Positions 6,218-15,443 of a stretch of DNA of 64,000 nucleotides are shown here, one piece after another. The stretch is from positions 4,216,001 to 4,280,000 of the forward strand of contig NZ_CP031848.1 of NCBI RefSeq assembly GCF_003441595.1, given 5' to 3'. This stretch comes from Marinobacter sp. Arc7-DN-1. Its GTDB lineage: Bacteria; Pseudomonadota; Gammaproteobacteria; Pseudomonadales; Oleiphilaceae. The stretch's first letter is position 1. The number at the start of each line of letters is the position of its first letter. The position numbers and the translations under genes are program-made. Under the pieces are notes generated by a model. The model saw only the letters and a program-made list of their open reading frames with translations, did not search any database and was not told where the DNA came from.

Positions 6218-8035
6218 TCAGCGCTGGCTTTCCGGCGTTACCCTCAGGATTTCCTCGACCGTGGTCTGGCCCGCGGCCACCTTCTGGGCACCACTCAGGC
6301 GCAGGGACTTCATGCCTTCCTTGTAGGCGTCCAGCCTGAGCGGTTCCAGCTCGCAATGATCGGTGATCTGCCGGAGCAACGGGCCCGAAAGGGTCATGAT
6401 CTCATAAACCCCGGCGCGGCCCAGGTAACCGGTGTTCCGGCATTCCAGGCAGCCTACGGGCTGATAGAACTGCTTCGGAACTGGTGCCTTCCAGGGCCGG
6501 GTCAGTGTCTGCCAGGCCTGTTCATCGGCGGGGCCGGGCGACTTGCAGTGGGGGCACAGGGTTCGGGCAAGGCGTTGCGCCATCACGCCCAGCACCGTGG
6601 CCCGGATCAGATACGGCGGAATGCCCAGTTCCATCATCCGGGTAATAGCACTGGGGGCGTCGTTGGTGTGCAGGGTGGAAAGCACCAGATGGCCGGTGAG
6701 TGCAGCCTGCACCGCCATTTCAGCGGTTTGCAGATCACGGATCTCGCCGATCATGATGATATCCGGGTCCTGCCGAAGCAGTGCCCGAACACCGGCCGCG
6801 AAGGTCAGGTCTATGGTGGTCTGAACCTGCATCTGGTTGAACGCCGGTTCCACCATTTCGATGGGGTCTTCGATGGTGCAGACATTGAGCTCGGGCAAGG
6901 CGATCTGTTTCAGAGTTGAATACAGGGTTGTGGTCTTGCCGGAACCGGTTGGCCCGGTCACCAGAACAATGCCGTGGGGCCGGGAGGTAATTTCCTGCCA
7001 GCGCTGGCGGTCTTCCTTGCTGAATCCCAGTTGCTCATAGGATTTCAGCAGTACATCCGGATCAAAGATCCGCATGACCATCTTCTCGCCGAACGCGGTC
7101 GGCATGGTAGCCAGGCGAAGCTCGACCTCGCTGTTATCCGGTTTGCGGGTCTTGATCCGTCCGTCCTGGGGCCGGCGTTTCTCCGCCACATTCAGGCGCC
7201 CAAGAATCTTCAGGCGGCTGGTGACCGCTACTCCGACGTGTTCCGGGAATTCATAAACGTTATGAAGCACGCCGTCGATCCGGAACCGAACCTGAGTGAC
7301 GGACCTCCGGGGCTCAATGTGAATGTCCGAAGCGCGCTGGTCGAAGGCGTATTGCAGCAGCCAGTCAACAATCTTGACCACATGCTGGTCGTTGGCATCC
7401 GGGTGTTCGCTGGCGCCCAGATCCAGAAGCTGTTCGAAGTTCTGGTTACCGGCAACACCAGTGGCCTTGCCACCACTGGCTTTGCTGACGGAACTGGCAA
7501 GCTGATAGAACTCAACGGTGTAACGGCGGATATCTACGGGATTGGCAGCCACGCGCCGGATGTCCTTGCGAACGGCTTGCTGCAGGTTCTGCACCCAGTC
7601 GCTCTTGAAGGGTTCTGCGCTGGCGATCAGCACTTCCTCCCGGCCAATCTCCACCGCCAGGATGCCGTGGCGCTGGGCAAAGGCGTAGGACATCACCCGG
7701 GCAATCGCCGGGGTATCAATCTTCAGCGGATCGATGTGGTAATAGGGCTGCCCGGCCCAGTCGGCCAGCCACTGGGTAAGCCGGTCCAGATCCAGGGTGC
7801 GACCGCTTGTTTCGCTGGTCAGGGAGGCAATAGCCACCAGTTCAAGCGGATGGCGCTTGGCGGCCTGCCCGCTGCCGGTTGTCGCGCCAAGGTTTGCCGA
7901 TAATACGCGCTCGGCGTCTTCCTGGCTGACTTCGCCACTGCTCACCAGAGCGGTACAGACATCTCGCAGGGTCAGGGTGCTTCGGGGCGGCGCGGGTGGC
8001 CGCTGCACGGTTTCGGAGGTGTCTGTTTCAGCCAT
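6218..8035 (-). CDS. GspE/PilB-family secretion or pilus ATPase, unlinked
   Basis: A 605-residue type II secretion/type IV pilus assembly ATPase. Residues about 1-190 form the variable N-terminal region. The core has the Asp-box region SDIHIEPR (about 237-244), Walker A GPTGSGKTTT (361-370), a Walker B/Asp region DIIMIGEIRD (425-434) and a His box HLVLSTLHTND. A tetracysteine zinc motif follows (CPHCK, about 508-512, and CLECRNTGY, about 538). The proteins it would power (GspF/PilC, pseudopilins) are not encoded in the window, so the substrate system cannot be assigned. DUF2069 lies 33 nt upstream on the same strand. Confidence 0.88.
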   Translation of the reverse strand: MAETDTSETVQRPPAPPRSTLTLRDVCTALVSSGEVSQEDAERVLSANLGATTGSGQAAKRHPLELVAIASLTSETSGRTLDLDRLTQWLADWAGQPYYHIDPLKIDTPAIARVMSYAFAQRHGILAVEIGREEVLIASAEPFKSDWVQNLQQAVRKDIRRVAANPVDIRRYTVEFYQLASSVSKASGGKATGVAGNQNFEQLLDLGASEHPDANDQHVVKIVDWLLQYAFDQRASDIHIEPRRSVTQVRFRIDGVLHNVYEFPEHVGVAVTSRLKILGRLNVAEKRRPQDGRIKTRKPDNSEVELRLATMPTAFGEKMVMRIFDPDVLLKSYEQLGFSKEDRQRWQEITSRPHGIVLVTGPTGSGKTTTLYSTLKQIALPELNVCTIEDPIEMVEPAFNQMQVQTTIDLTFAAGVRALLRQDPDIIMIGEIRDLQTAEMAVQAALTGHLVLSTLHTNDAPSAITRMMELGIPPYLIRATVLGVMAQRLARTLCPHCKSPGPADEQAWQTLTRPWKAPVPKQFYQPVGCLECRNTGYLGRAGVYEIMTLSGPLLRQITDHCELEPLRLDAYKEGMKSLRLSGAQKVAAGQTTVEEILRVTPESQR

Positions 8036-8068
8036 AAGCGGTCAGATCCAGGTATCGATAAGTGTGTT

Positions 8069-8428
8069 TCAGTTCGTCACCGGCCGGTTCACTTTAAGGT
8101 GAATCATGGCAACAGTGAACAGCAGGAAGGTCAGTATCGTCAGAATGACCGGTCCGGGGGCGCCTTCGCTGAGCCAGGCCGAAACGACCGCCTGGGTGAA
8201 ATAGAAGATCACCACGAACGCCATCCAGATATAGCCCCGGTTGTTGGCCCGGACTACCGGTACGGCGAAGGCCAGCAGCGGAATCAGCTTCACCGACAGC
8301 ATCAGTGGAATCGACACGCCCTCCACCGGCGCCGGATAGAAGGTGGTGATCAATAGTGTGGCCAGCACGCCGATGTAAAGGGCAATGGTTGCCCGGGCAG
8401 TGTAACGGGCCTTGGGGTTGTTCAGCAT
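8069..8428 (-). CDS. DUF2069 integral membrane protein
   Basis: A 119-residue protein with four predicted transmembrane segments (about residues 14-32, 42-60, 65-85 and 92-110), with short polar loops and a basic C-terminus. It matches the DUF2069 family of small inner-membrane proteins, which lack a known function. It follows the ArsC-like gene on the same strand in an arrangement seen in other gammaproteobacteria. Start ATG 8428. Confidence 0.82.
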   Translation of the reverse strand: MLNNPKARYTARATIALYIGVLATLLITTFYPAPVEGVSIPLMLSVKLIPLLAFAVPVVRANNRGYIWMAFVVIFYFTQAVVSAWLSEGAPGPVILTILTFLLFTVAMIHLKVNRPVTN

Positions 8429-8503
8429 AGTATGATTCCGGCATAGAAAAGTGGTTGAGAAGTTACGTTCCGGGCCAAAGCCTGTATCAGTCCGCGGTCT
8501 GGC

Positions 8504-8857
8504 TCAGAGAATGGAAAGTACGTTTTCCGGTGGCCTGCCAAGGGCCGCTTTGCCGTTTGCGAGCACAATTGGTCGCTCGATCAATTTTGGAGTGGCAGCC
8601 ATGGCGGCGATTAATTGTTCACGGCTAAGGTCGGGATTATCGAGGCCCTGCTCCTTATACTCTTTTTCCCTGGTGCGCATGAGATCACGGGGATCCAGAT
8701 TCAGTGCAGCAAGAATATCCTCGAGCTGCTGCTCTGTCGGTGGCGTTTCAAGGTAGCGTATAATCTCCGGTTCAATACCCCGTTCGGTAAGCAGTTCAAG
8801 GGTTTGGCGGGATTTTGAGCAGCGAGGGTTGTGGAAAATCCGGGTTGGTTCTGTCAT
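8504..8857 (-). CDS. arsC: ArsC/Spx-family reductase (glutaredoxin-dependent arsenate reductase type)
   Basis: A 117-residue thioredoxin-fold protein of the ArsC family. The N-terminal strand IFHNPRCSKSRQTLELL holds the single catalytic cysteine (about residue 13), and the RPIVLANGKAALGRPPE segment (about 94-110) supplies the conserved arginine and proline loop. Family members reduce arsenate with glutathione and glutaredoxin, but the chromosomal YfgD-type branch often has no proven arsenic role. No arsB, arsH or arsR is nearby, so an unrelated housekeeping reductase role is possible. ATG 8857 puts the motif at the usual distance from the N-terminus. Confidence 0.85.
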   Translation of the reverse strand: MTEPTRIFHNPRCSKSRQTLELLTERGIEPEIIRYLETPPTEQQLEDILAALNLDPRDLMRTREKEYKEQGLDNPDLSREQLIAAMAATPKLIERPIVLANGKAALGRPPENVLSIL

Positions 8858-8925
8858 CTTCGTGCCTGGTTGTCTGAATGGATACCACGATTTCCGTGGC
8901 CGGTAGTCTAACAGGAGGTTTTCCA

Positions 8926-9393
8926 GTGCAGTACCCTGATTCGTTGCGTGTTCGCCCGCGGCTTGCCTCTGCCGGCTTTTTGCTGATGGTGATCGCACTG
9001 GCGGGCTGCCAGAAAACTGAACTGGAGCGGGCCGGCGGTACAAAACTGAACTGGGACACCTTGCGTGGCCAGTGGGTGCTGGTGAACTACTGGGCGGAAT
9101 GGTGCAAGCCATGTCTGGAAGAAATTCCCGAGTTGAACGAGCTGGACAAGGCACCTGATATCACTGTTCTCGGCGTTAACTTTGATGGCATACGGGGCGA
9201 GGCGCTGGTGGAGCTGGGTGGTCGGATGGGTATCGATTTCACCATGCTTGCGGACGATCCGGGCCCCGGGTTTGGCTGGAAGTTACCCCTGGCTCTGCCG
9301 GCTACATTTATCGTTAACCCGGACGGCGATCTGGTTGAAACCCGCTTTGGCCCGCAGACTGAAGAAGACATCCGGGCGCTGATTGGCGGCTGA
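8926..9393 (+). CDS. TlpA-like thioredoxin-fold lipoprotein
   Basis: A 155-residue membrane-anchored thiol-disulfide protein. A lipoprotein signal ends IALAGC (Cys28), followed by a thioredoxin fold with active site WAEWCKPC (Cys60 and Cys63) and the cis-proline region LALPATFIV. TlpA/ResA-type proteins work outside the cytoplasmic membrane as reductants, for example in cytochrome maturation; the partner is not evident here. GTG 8926 is chosen because AGGAGG lies 8 nt upstream and the signal peptide starts there. It is 46 nt upstream of dnaE on the same strand. Confidence 0.87.
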   Translation: MQYPDSLRVRPRLASAGFLLMVIALAGCQKTELERAGGTKLNWDTLRGQWVLVNYWAEWCKPCLEEIPELNELDKAPDITVLGVNFDGIRGEALVELGGRMGIDFTMLADDPGPGFGWKLPLALPATFIVNPDGDLVETRFGPQTEEDIRALIGG

Positions 9394-9439
9394 AGACCGT
9401 TGCCCTAACCGAATTTTACAGCAGGAATAACCTGACATT

Positions 9440-12400
9440 ATGTCGCAGACTTTTGTACACCTCCGTGTCCATTCCGAGTACTCCATGGTGGATGGCCTGG
9501 TACGGGTTAAGCCGCTGATCAACCGTGTTGCTGAGCTGGGCATGCCCGCGGTGGGGCTGACCGAACAGTCCAACATGTGCTCGCTGGTGCGTTTCTACAA
9601 GGCAGCCATGGGGGCGGGCGTAAAGCCCATTATCGGCGCCGATATCTGGCTTGAAAACCCGGATGAGCCCGATAATCCGTTCCGGGTGACACTGCTGGCC
9701 CGGGATAACGACGGCTACCTGAATCTGACCGAGATCATTTCCCTGGGTTACACCGAAGGCCAGCGCTTCGGAAAACCGATCATACAGCGCAAATGGCTTG
9801 AGGCCCGCCCGAAGGGCCTGATTGCGCTCTCCGGCAGCAAAATGGGGGATGTCGGTAAGGCGCTTCTGGCAGGCAAACCGGAACTGGCCAGTGAGCGCGC
9901 CCGTTACTGGATGGAGCTGTACCCGGAAAGCTATTACCTGGAATTGCAGCGCACCGGCCGCCCGGGGGACGAAGACTGCCTGCACCTGAGTGTCGAGCTG
10001 GCCCAGGCATTGGCCCTGCCGGTGGTGGCCACCAACGATGTCCACTTCCTGGATGCGGATGATTTCGAGGCCCACGAAGCCCGGGTGTGCATCGGCGAGA
10101 GCCGTACCCTGGATGACCCCCGTCGTGACCGTCGCTTCAGTGACCAGCAGTACCTGCGCAGCGCCGGGGAAATGATCGAGCTGTTCAGCGACATCCCGGA
10201 AGCGATCGAGAACACGGTGGAGATCGCCCGCCGCTGTTCGGTCAAGGTCCGCATGGGTGAATACTTCCTGCCGAACTACCCGATTCCGGACGGGATGACC
10301 ATAGACGAATACTTCCGCAAGGTATCGGAAGAAGGCCTGGAAGAACGACTTGCCAAAACCCTGAGCAAAGACGACCCGGAATACGATGCCAAGCGCGAGG
10401 CCTACTACACACGCCTGAATTTCGAGCTGGACATCATCATCCAGATGGGATTCCCGGGCTACTTCCTGATCGTTATGGACTTTATCAAGTGGGCCAAGAA
10501 CAACGGCGTGCCGGTCGGTCCGGGTCGGGGCTCCGGTGCCGGCTCCCTGGTCGCCTATGCCCAGCTGATCACCGACCTGGACCCCCTGGAATACGACCTG
10601 CTGTTCGAGCGGTTCCTGAACCCGGAGCGGGTTTCCATGCCCGATTTCGACGTCGATTTCTGTATGGAAGGGCGGGACCGGGTGATTGCCTATGTGGCCG
10701 AGAAATACGGCCGGGAGGCGGTCTCCCAGATCATCACCTTCGGTACCATGGCAGCCAAAGCGGTGGTGCGTGACGTTGCCCGGGTGCAGGGCAAATCCTA
10801 CGGCCTGGCAGACAAACTCTCCAAGATGATTCCCTTTGAGCCGGGAATGACCCTCGAGAAGGCCCTGATTCAGGAGCCCCAGCTCAAGGACTTTTTGGAT
10901 CAGGACGAAGAGGCCCAGGAAATCTGGGAAATGGCCCTGAAGCTGGAAGGGGTCTGCCGCAACGCCGGCAAGCACGCTGGCGGTGTGGTTATTGCCCCCA
11001 CCAAGATCACCGATTTCTCGCCCCTGTACTGCGACGACGAGGGCGGCAGCCTGGTCACCCAGTTCGATAAAGGCGATGTTGAAGACGCCGGCCTCGTAAA
11101 GTTCGACTTCCTCGGGCTGCGGACGCTGACGATCATCGACTGGGCTCTGAAGATGATCAATCCTCGCCGGGAAAAGCGGGGATTGCCGGCACTGGATATC
11201 AACGAGATTCCCCTGGCGGATGCGCCCTCGTTCGACATGCTGAAAAAAGCGGAAACCACGGCGGTGTTCCAACTGGAATCCCGGGGTATGAAAGACCTGA
11301 TCCGGCGCCTCCAGCCGGATTCCCTGGAAGACATGATCGCCCTGGTGGCCCTGTTCCGCCCCGGGCCGCTGCAATCCGGCATGGTGGACGACTTTATCGA
11401 CCGGAAGCATGGTCGGCAGCCCATGTCGTTCCCGCACCCGGATTATCAGTACGAGGGTCTGAAACCTGTCCTGGAGCCTACCTACGGGGTCATCCTGTAC
11501 CAGGAGCAGGTCATGCAGATCGCCCAGGTGATGGCGGGCTACACGCTTGGTAACGCTGACATGCTGCGCCGGGCCATGGGCAAGAAAAAGCCCGAGGAAA
11601 TGGCGAAACAGAAGCAGTTTTTTCTGGACGGTTGTGAAAAGAATGGCATCAACAAGACCCTGGCAGAAAACATTTTCGACCTGGTGGAAAAGTTTGCCGG
11701 TTACGGTTTCAACAAATCGCACTCGGCCGCCTATGCCCTGGTGTCCTACCAGACCCTGTGGCTGAAGGCCCATTACCCGGCGGAGTTCATGGCCGCAGTG
11801 CTTACCGCGGATATGCAGAATACCGACAAGGTGGTCACCCTGGTCGAAGAATGCCGGACTATGAAGCTGGATCTGCTGGTGCCGGATGTCAGTCGCTCTG
11901 AATATACCTTCACGGTTAACGATGAGGGCCAGATCGTCTATGGTCTCGGCGCCATCAAGGGGTTGGGTGAGGGGCCGATCCAGAGCATTGTGGAAGGGCG
12001 CGGAGAAGGCGGGCCGTACCAGGATATTTTTGATTTCTGCCGGCGGGTCGACCTGAAAAAAGTCAACAAGCGGGCCATGGAGGCCCTGATCCGCTCCGGT
12101 GCCATGGACAAACTCGGTGCTGGCCGGGCCCAGTTGATGGCGAGCATCGAAAAGGCCGTGCAACAGGCCGACCAGCAATCCCGCAACGAATCTGTCGGCA
12201 TGATGGACATGTTCGGCGAAATGCTGGAGGCCGGTGACGGCGGCGATCCGTACGAAGATGTCGCCGGGATTCGAGAGTGGCCTGAAAAGCAGAGGCTCAA
12301 GGGGGAGAAGGATACCCTGGGGCTTTACCTGACCGGCCATCCGTTCGATGAATATGAGAAAGAGGTACGGCGGTTCGTGCGGTCATCCATTGCCGACCTG

Positions 12401-12922
12401 AAACCCAACAAATCGCCCCAGCGGGTTGCCGGGCTCGTGGTGGCCCAGCGCACCATGAAAACCCGCACCGGGTCCACCATGTGTTTTATAACACTGGATG
12501 ACCGGAGTGCCCGGATTGAGGCGACCCTGTTCTCGGAAGCGTTTTTCGAGAATCGGGAGCTGCTGCAATCCGATCAGGTGATTGTGGTGGAGGGGCAGGT
12601 GAGCCACGATGACTACTCCGGTCAGATGAAGATGCGGGTGAGTTCGGTGATGGATGTCGCCACAGCGCGCCAGCAGTTCAGTCGCGGACTGAAGCTGAAT
12701 CTCCATGCCGATCAGCTGCGGAATGGTCTGCTTGAAAAACTGGACAGCACCTTGCGGCCCTTCCGCTGCGAAGGCAGCCCGGTGTGGATTGAGTACAGCA
12801 GTCCTGAGGCTTCAACCCGGATCGAGCTGGGTGAGTCCTGGCGGGTCCAGCCCGACGATAACCTGTTGCTGGAGCTCCGGTATCTCGTAGGCGACCAGTC
12901 GGTAGAACTGGTCTATGATTAA
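9440..12922 (+). CDS. dnaE: DNA polymerase III alpha subunit
   Basis: An 1160-residue replicative polymerase, the same length as the E. coli protein. The PHP domain begins HLRVHSEYSMVDG at residue 7. The polymerase core includes GPGRGSGAGSL (about 357-367) and the catalytic aspartates in PDFDVDFC (about 399-406). Downstream lie the fingers and beta-binding region and an OB fold (RVAGLVVAQRTMKTRTGSTMCFITLDD, beginning about residue 994). It polymerises the chromosome as part of the Pol III holoenzyme in the cytoplasm. Order dnaE-accA-tilS-pyrG-kdsA-eno is the conserved gammaproteobacterial arrangement. Confidence 0.97.
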   Translation: MSQTFVHLRVHSEYSMVDGLVRVKPLINRVAELGMPAVGLTEQSNMCSLVRFYKAAMGAGVKPIIGADIWLENPDEPDNPFRVTLLARDNDGYLNLTEIISLGYTEGQRFGKPIIQRKWLEARPKGLIALSGSKMGDVGKALLAGKPELASERARYWMELYPESYYLELQRTGRPGDEDCLHLSVELAQALALPVVATNDVHFLDADDFEAHEARVCIGESRTLDDPRRDRRFSDQQYLRSAGEMIELFSDIPEAIENTVEIARRCSVKVRMGEYFLPNYPIPDGMTIDEYFRKVSEEGLEERLAKTLSKDDPEYDAKREAYYTRLNFELDIIIQMGFPGYFLIVMDFIKWAKNNGVPVGPGRGSGAGSLVAYAQLITDLDPLEYDLLFERFLNPERVSMPDFDVDFCMEGRDRVIAYVAEKYGREAVSQIITFGTMAAKAVVRDVARVQGKSYGLADKLSKMIPFEPGMTLEKALIQEPQLKDFLDQDEEAQEIWEMALKLEGVCRNAGKHAGGVVIAPTKITDFSPLYCDDEGGSLVTQFDKGDVEDAGLVKFDFLGLRTLTIIDWALKMINPRREKRGLPALDINEIPLADAPSFDMLKKAETTAVFQLESRGMKDLIRRLQPDSLEDMIALVALFRPGPLQSGMVDDFIDRKHGRQPMSFPHPDYQYEGLKPVLEPTYGVILYQEQVMQIAQVMAGYTLGNADMLRRAMGKKKPEEMAKQKQFFLDGCEKNGINKTLAENIFDLVEKFAGYGFNKSHSAAYALVSYQTLWLKAHYPAEFMAAVLTADMQNTDKVVTLVEECRTMKLDLLVPDVSRSEYTFTVNDEGQIVYGLGAIKGLGEGPIQSIVEGRGEGGPYQDIFDFCRRVDLKKVNKRAMEALIRSGAMDKLGAGRAQLMASIEKAVQQADQQSRNESVGMMDMFGEMLEAGDGGDPYEDVAGIREWPEKQRLKGEKDTLGLYLTGHPFDEYEKEVRRFVRSSIADLKPNKSPQRVAGLVVAQRTMKTRTGSTMCFITLDDRSARIEATLFSEAFFENRELLQSDQVIVVEGQVSHDDYSGQMKMRVSSVMDVATARQQFSRGLKLNLHADQLRNGLLEKLDSTLRPFRCEGSPVWIEYSSPEASTRIELGESWRVQPDDNLLLELRYLVGDQSVELVYD

Positions 12923-12953
12923 GTAAGCCCGAAAATTAAAACTTTGTCAGATT

Positions 12954-12975
12954 GCGGACTCATACCAAGGTCCGC
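12954..12975 (+). terminator. possible weak terminator after dnaE
   Basis: GCGGAC (12954-12959) and GTCCGC (12970-12975) form a 6-bp GC-rich stem with a 10-nt loop, followed by TTTA. It lies 31 nt after the dnaE stop and 89 nt before accA. The U tract is short, so this may attenuate rather than stop transcription. Confidence 0.35.
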
Positions 12976-13063
12976 TTTAGCCCTTGGCCGGGCGCTGCTA
13001 TCTTTGTTTCAAATTCTGGTTTGGCGGAGCGTTGTCCCGCCTGGCAAAAAATGATGGAACATC

Positions 13064-14017
13064 ATGAACCCTAATTATCTGGATTTCGAACAGCCAATTG
13101 CCGACCTGGAAGCCAAGATTGAAGAGCTTCGTATGGTCGGCAACGACACCGACATCAACATCTCCGACGAAATTACCCGGCTGAAGAAAAAGAGCGTCAG
13201 CCTGACGGAGAGTATTTTCTCCGACCTTCAGCCCTGGGATGTTTCCCGTCTTGCCCGGCATCCGCGCAGGCCCTATACCCTCGATTACATCGAATCGATT
13301 TTCGAGGATTTCGACGAACTGCACGGTGACCGCCGCTATGCCGACGATCTTGCCATTGTGGGCGGTACTGCCCGGCTGGATGACAAGCCGGTGATGGTCA
13401 TCGGTCACCAGAAGGGCCGGGAAGTGCGTGACAAGGTCAAGCGCAACTTCGGCATGCCACGTCCAGAGGGGTATCGCAAGGCCCTGCGCCTGATGGAAAT
13501 GGCCGAGCGGTTCAGGATGCCGATCCTGACCTTTATCGATACGCCGGGTGCCTACCCGGGCATCGGTGCCGAGGAGCGGGGCCAGAGTGAGGCCATCGCT
13601 TTCAATCTGGCGGTGATGTCGCGGCTGAAAACACCCATTATTTCCACGGTGATTGGTGAAGGTGGTTCTGGTGGCGCACTGGCCATCGGTGTCTGCGACC
13701 AGCTGAACATGCTTCAGTATTCCACCTACGCGGTTATTTCCCCGGAAGGCTGCGCCTCTATACTCTGGAAGAGCGCCGAATATGCCGCTCAGGCGGCAGA
13801 GGCGATGGGGGTTACCGCAGACCGGCTGAAAGAGCTCGGGTTGGCGGATAATGTTATCCGGGAGCCTTTGGGGGGTGCGCATCGCAACCCCGAGAAAATG
13901 GCGGAATCTCTCAAGGAAGTTCTCGCAAAAGGTGTCGCAGAACTCAGCCGCCTGCCCCTGGATGAGCTGGTAGCCCGCCGCTATGAGCGGCTGACCCGCT
14001 ATGACACCGGGCGCTGA
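13064..14017 (+). CDS. accA: acetyl-CoA carboxylase carboxyltransferase subunit alpha
   Basis: A 317-residue subunit that, with AccD, transfers carboxyl from biotin-AccB to acetyl-CoA, the first step of fatty-acid synthesis. Family landmarks are NPNYLDFEQPIADLEAKIEEL at the N-terminus, the GHQKGR oxyanion region (about residues 130-135), DTPGAYPG (about 160-167), GEGGSGGALAIGV (about 199-211) and SPEGCASILWK (about 229-239). Length is typical. The end overlaps the tilS start by 17 nt, an operon-like overlap seen in related bacteria. Confidence 0.97.
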   Translation: MNPNYLDFEQPIADLEAKIEELRMVGNDTDINISDEITRLKKKSVSLTESIFSDLQPWDVSRLARHPRRPYTLDYIESIFEDFDELHGDRRYADDLAIVGGTARLDDKPVMVIGHQKGREVRDKVKRNFGMPRPEGYRKALRLMEMAERFRMPILTFIDTPGAYPGIGAEERGQSEAIAFNLAVMSRLKTPIISTVIGEGGSGGALAIGVCDQLNMLQYSTYAVISPEGCASILWKSAEYAAQAAEAMGVTADRLKELGLADNVIREPLGGAHRNPEKMAESLKEVLAKGVAELSRLPLDELVARRYERLTRYDTGR

Positions 14018-15356
14018 GCCCGGATCCGGATTCCGCTGGCCGGAGGCCTTGAGTGCCCCGGTCAGAGAACTCTCCGACTTTTCCCGCCTTTGGGTTGCCC
14101 TGAGTGGTGGCCTGGATTCGACCCTGTTGCTGCATCTTGCCGTCCATTGCCATGGCCCTGCAGGAACCGTTAACGCTGTCCATATCAATCACCAGTTGCA
14201 GCCGAACGCGTCGGAAACCGAGGCGTTCTGTCGGGCGCTGTGCGCCGTCTTGGAAGTGCCGCTGGTGGTTGAGCGGGTGTCGGTTGTTTCCGGTGATGAT
14301 CGCGGAGGTTCCGGTGGCATTGAGGAAGCGGCTCGCACGGCCCGGTATGGGGTGCTTGAGGAGCTCATGCGGCCAGGGGACATTCTGTTGATGGCCCATC
14401 ATGGTGACGATCAGGCTGAAACCGTTTTGTTCAGGATGCTCAGGGGAAGTGGTGTGGCGGGGCTGGCGGGTATGCCGGCCAGTCGCGCCCTGGGCGCCGG
14501 GCGTCTGGTTCGGCCATTGCTACACCTGGAGCGGTCAGAGCTTGAGCACTGGGCACAGGCGGCCGGACTATCCTGGATCAACGATCCCAGCAATACCAAC
14601 GAGCGTTTCGACCGGAATTTTCTCCGGCACAGGGTGCTGCCGCTCGTGCGGTCCCGCTGGCCGGGGCTGAACCGCAGGCTTTGCCACACCGCCGACGCCT
14701 GCGCCGAGAGCGAAACCCTGAACCGGAAACTTGCCGCGTTGCAGTGGAAGTCTCTCGGTGGTGAGTGGGACCGCTTGCCGACAACCGGCCTGAAGGCACT
14801 CTCGCTGGCAGAGCAGAAGAACCTGATTCGCTGGTGGGTCCGGGAGCGCGGGTTTCAGCCGCCCTCGGTCGCAGACTGGCAGCAGAGCCTGCATGATCTG
14901 CTTTTTGCAGGCGAGGACCGGGAGCCGGAATTGAGGGCTGAAGGCTTCAGCCTTCGACGGTTTCAGGGTGGTTTGTATCTGGTTCCAGAGAAAGCGCCAT
15001 TGCCGGAAACGCCGGTGGCCCTCGAACCCGGTCCGGCCCGGCGTTGGGGCGAATGGTCCCTGAAGCTGGAGCCGGTCTCTACCCCGGAAAGCCTGCCACC
15101 GCCAATACGGATATTTACGAGGCAGGGCGGGGAGCGCGTTCGTTTTCACCCTGATGGCCGGTCCAGATCGCTCAAGAAATGGCTTCAGGAGCTTAGGGTG
15201 CCACCCTGGGAGAGACCCCGCCTGCCGCTGGTTTTTGCAGGCTCCGAGGGCGTTGGGGAACTCATCGCCATTGGCGATTTGTGGTGCTCTGAACAATACT
15301 CGGGAGGCGCCCATGCCGCCGCTTGGCGGCTGGTTGTTGAACGGGAATGTGATTGA
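14001..15356 (+). CDS. tilS: tRNA(Ile)-lysidine synthase
   Basis: A 451-residue enzyme that adds lysine to C34 of the CAU anticodon of tRNA-Ile2 using ATP, switching it from Met to Ile specificity. The N-type ATP-pyrophosphatase P-loop SGGLDST lies at about residues 35-41, followed by AVHINHQL and LLMAHHGDDQAETVLFR (about 130-146). The C-terminal substrate-binding domains end in the KKWLQELRVPPWERPRLPLV motif of the family. Start ATG 14001 overlaps accA by 17 nt. Confidence 0.95.
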   Translation: MTPGAEPGSGFRWPEALSAPVRELSDFSRLWVALSGGLDSTLLLHLAVHCHGPAGTVNAVHINHQLQPNASETEAFCRALCAVLEVPLVVERVSVVSGDDRGGSGGIEEAARTARYGVLEELMRPGDILLMAHHGDDQAETVLFRMLRGSGVAGLAGMPASRALGAGRLVRPLLHLERSELEHWAQAAGLSWINDPSNTNERFDRNFLRHRVLPLVRSRWPGLNRRLCHTADACAESETLNRKLAALQWKSLGGEWDRLPTTGLKALSLAEQKNLIRWWVRERGFQPPSVADWQQSLHDLLFAGEDREPELRAEGFSLRRFQGGLYLVPEKAPLPETPVALEPGPARRWGEWSLKLEPVSTPESLPPPIRIFTRQGGERVRFHPDGRSRSLKKWLQELRVPPWERPRLPLVFAGSEGVGELIAIGDLWCSEQYSGGAHAAAWRLVVERECD

Positions 15357-15443
15357 GTCAGTGGGGCCTTTCTGGTAGTCTGGCGTCCCATCTTGAGATG
15401 ACAATCTCCCTCCTTCACCGAACCAGACAATCATGGAATCTGC

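Noticed and set aside
9416..12340. 974-codon open frame antisense to dnaE
   Set aside because: It mirrors dnaE, has no recognisable domain and is explained by GC-rich codon bias leaving few stops on the opposite strand.
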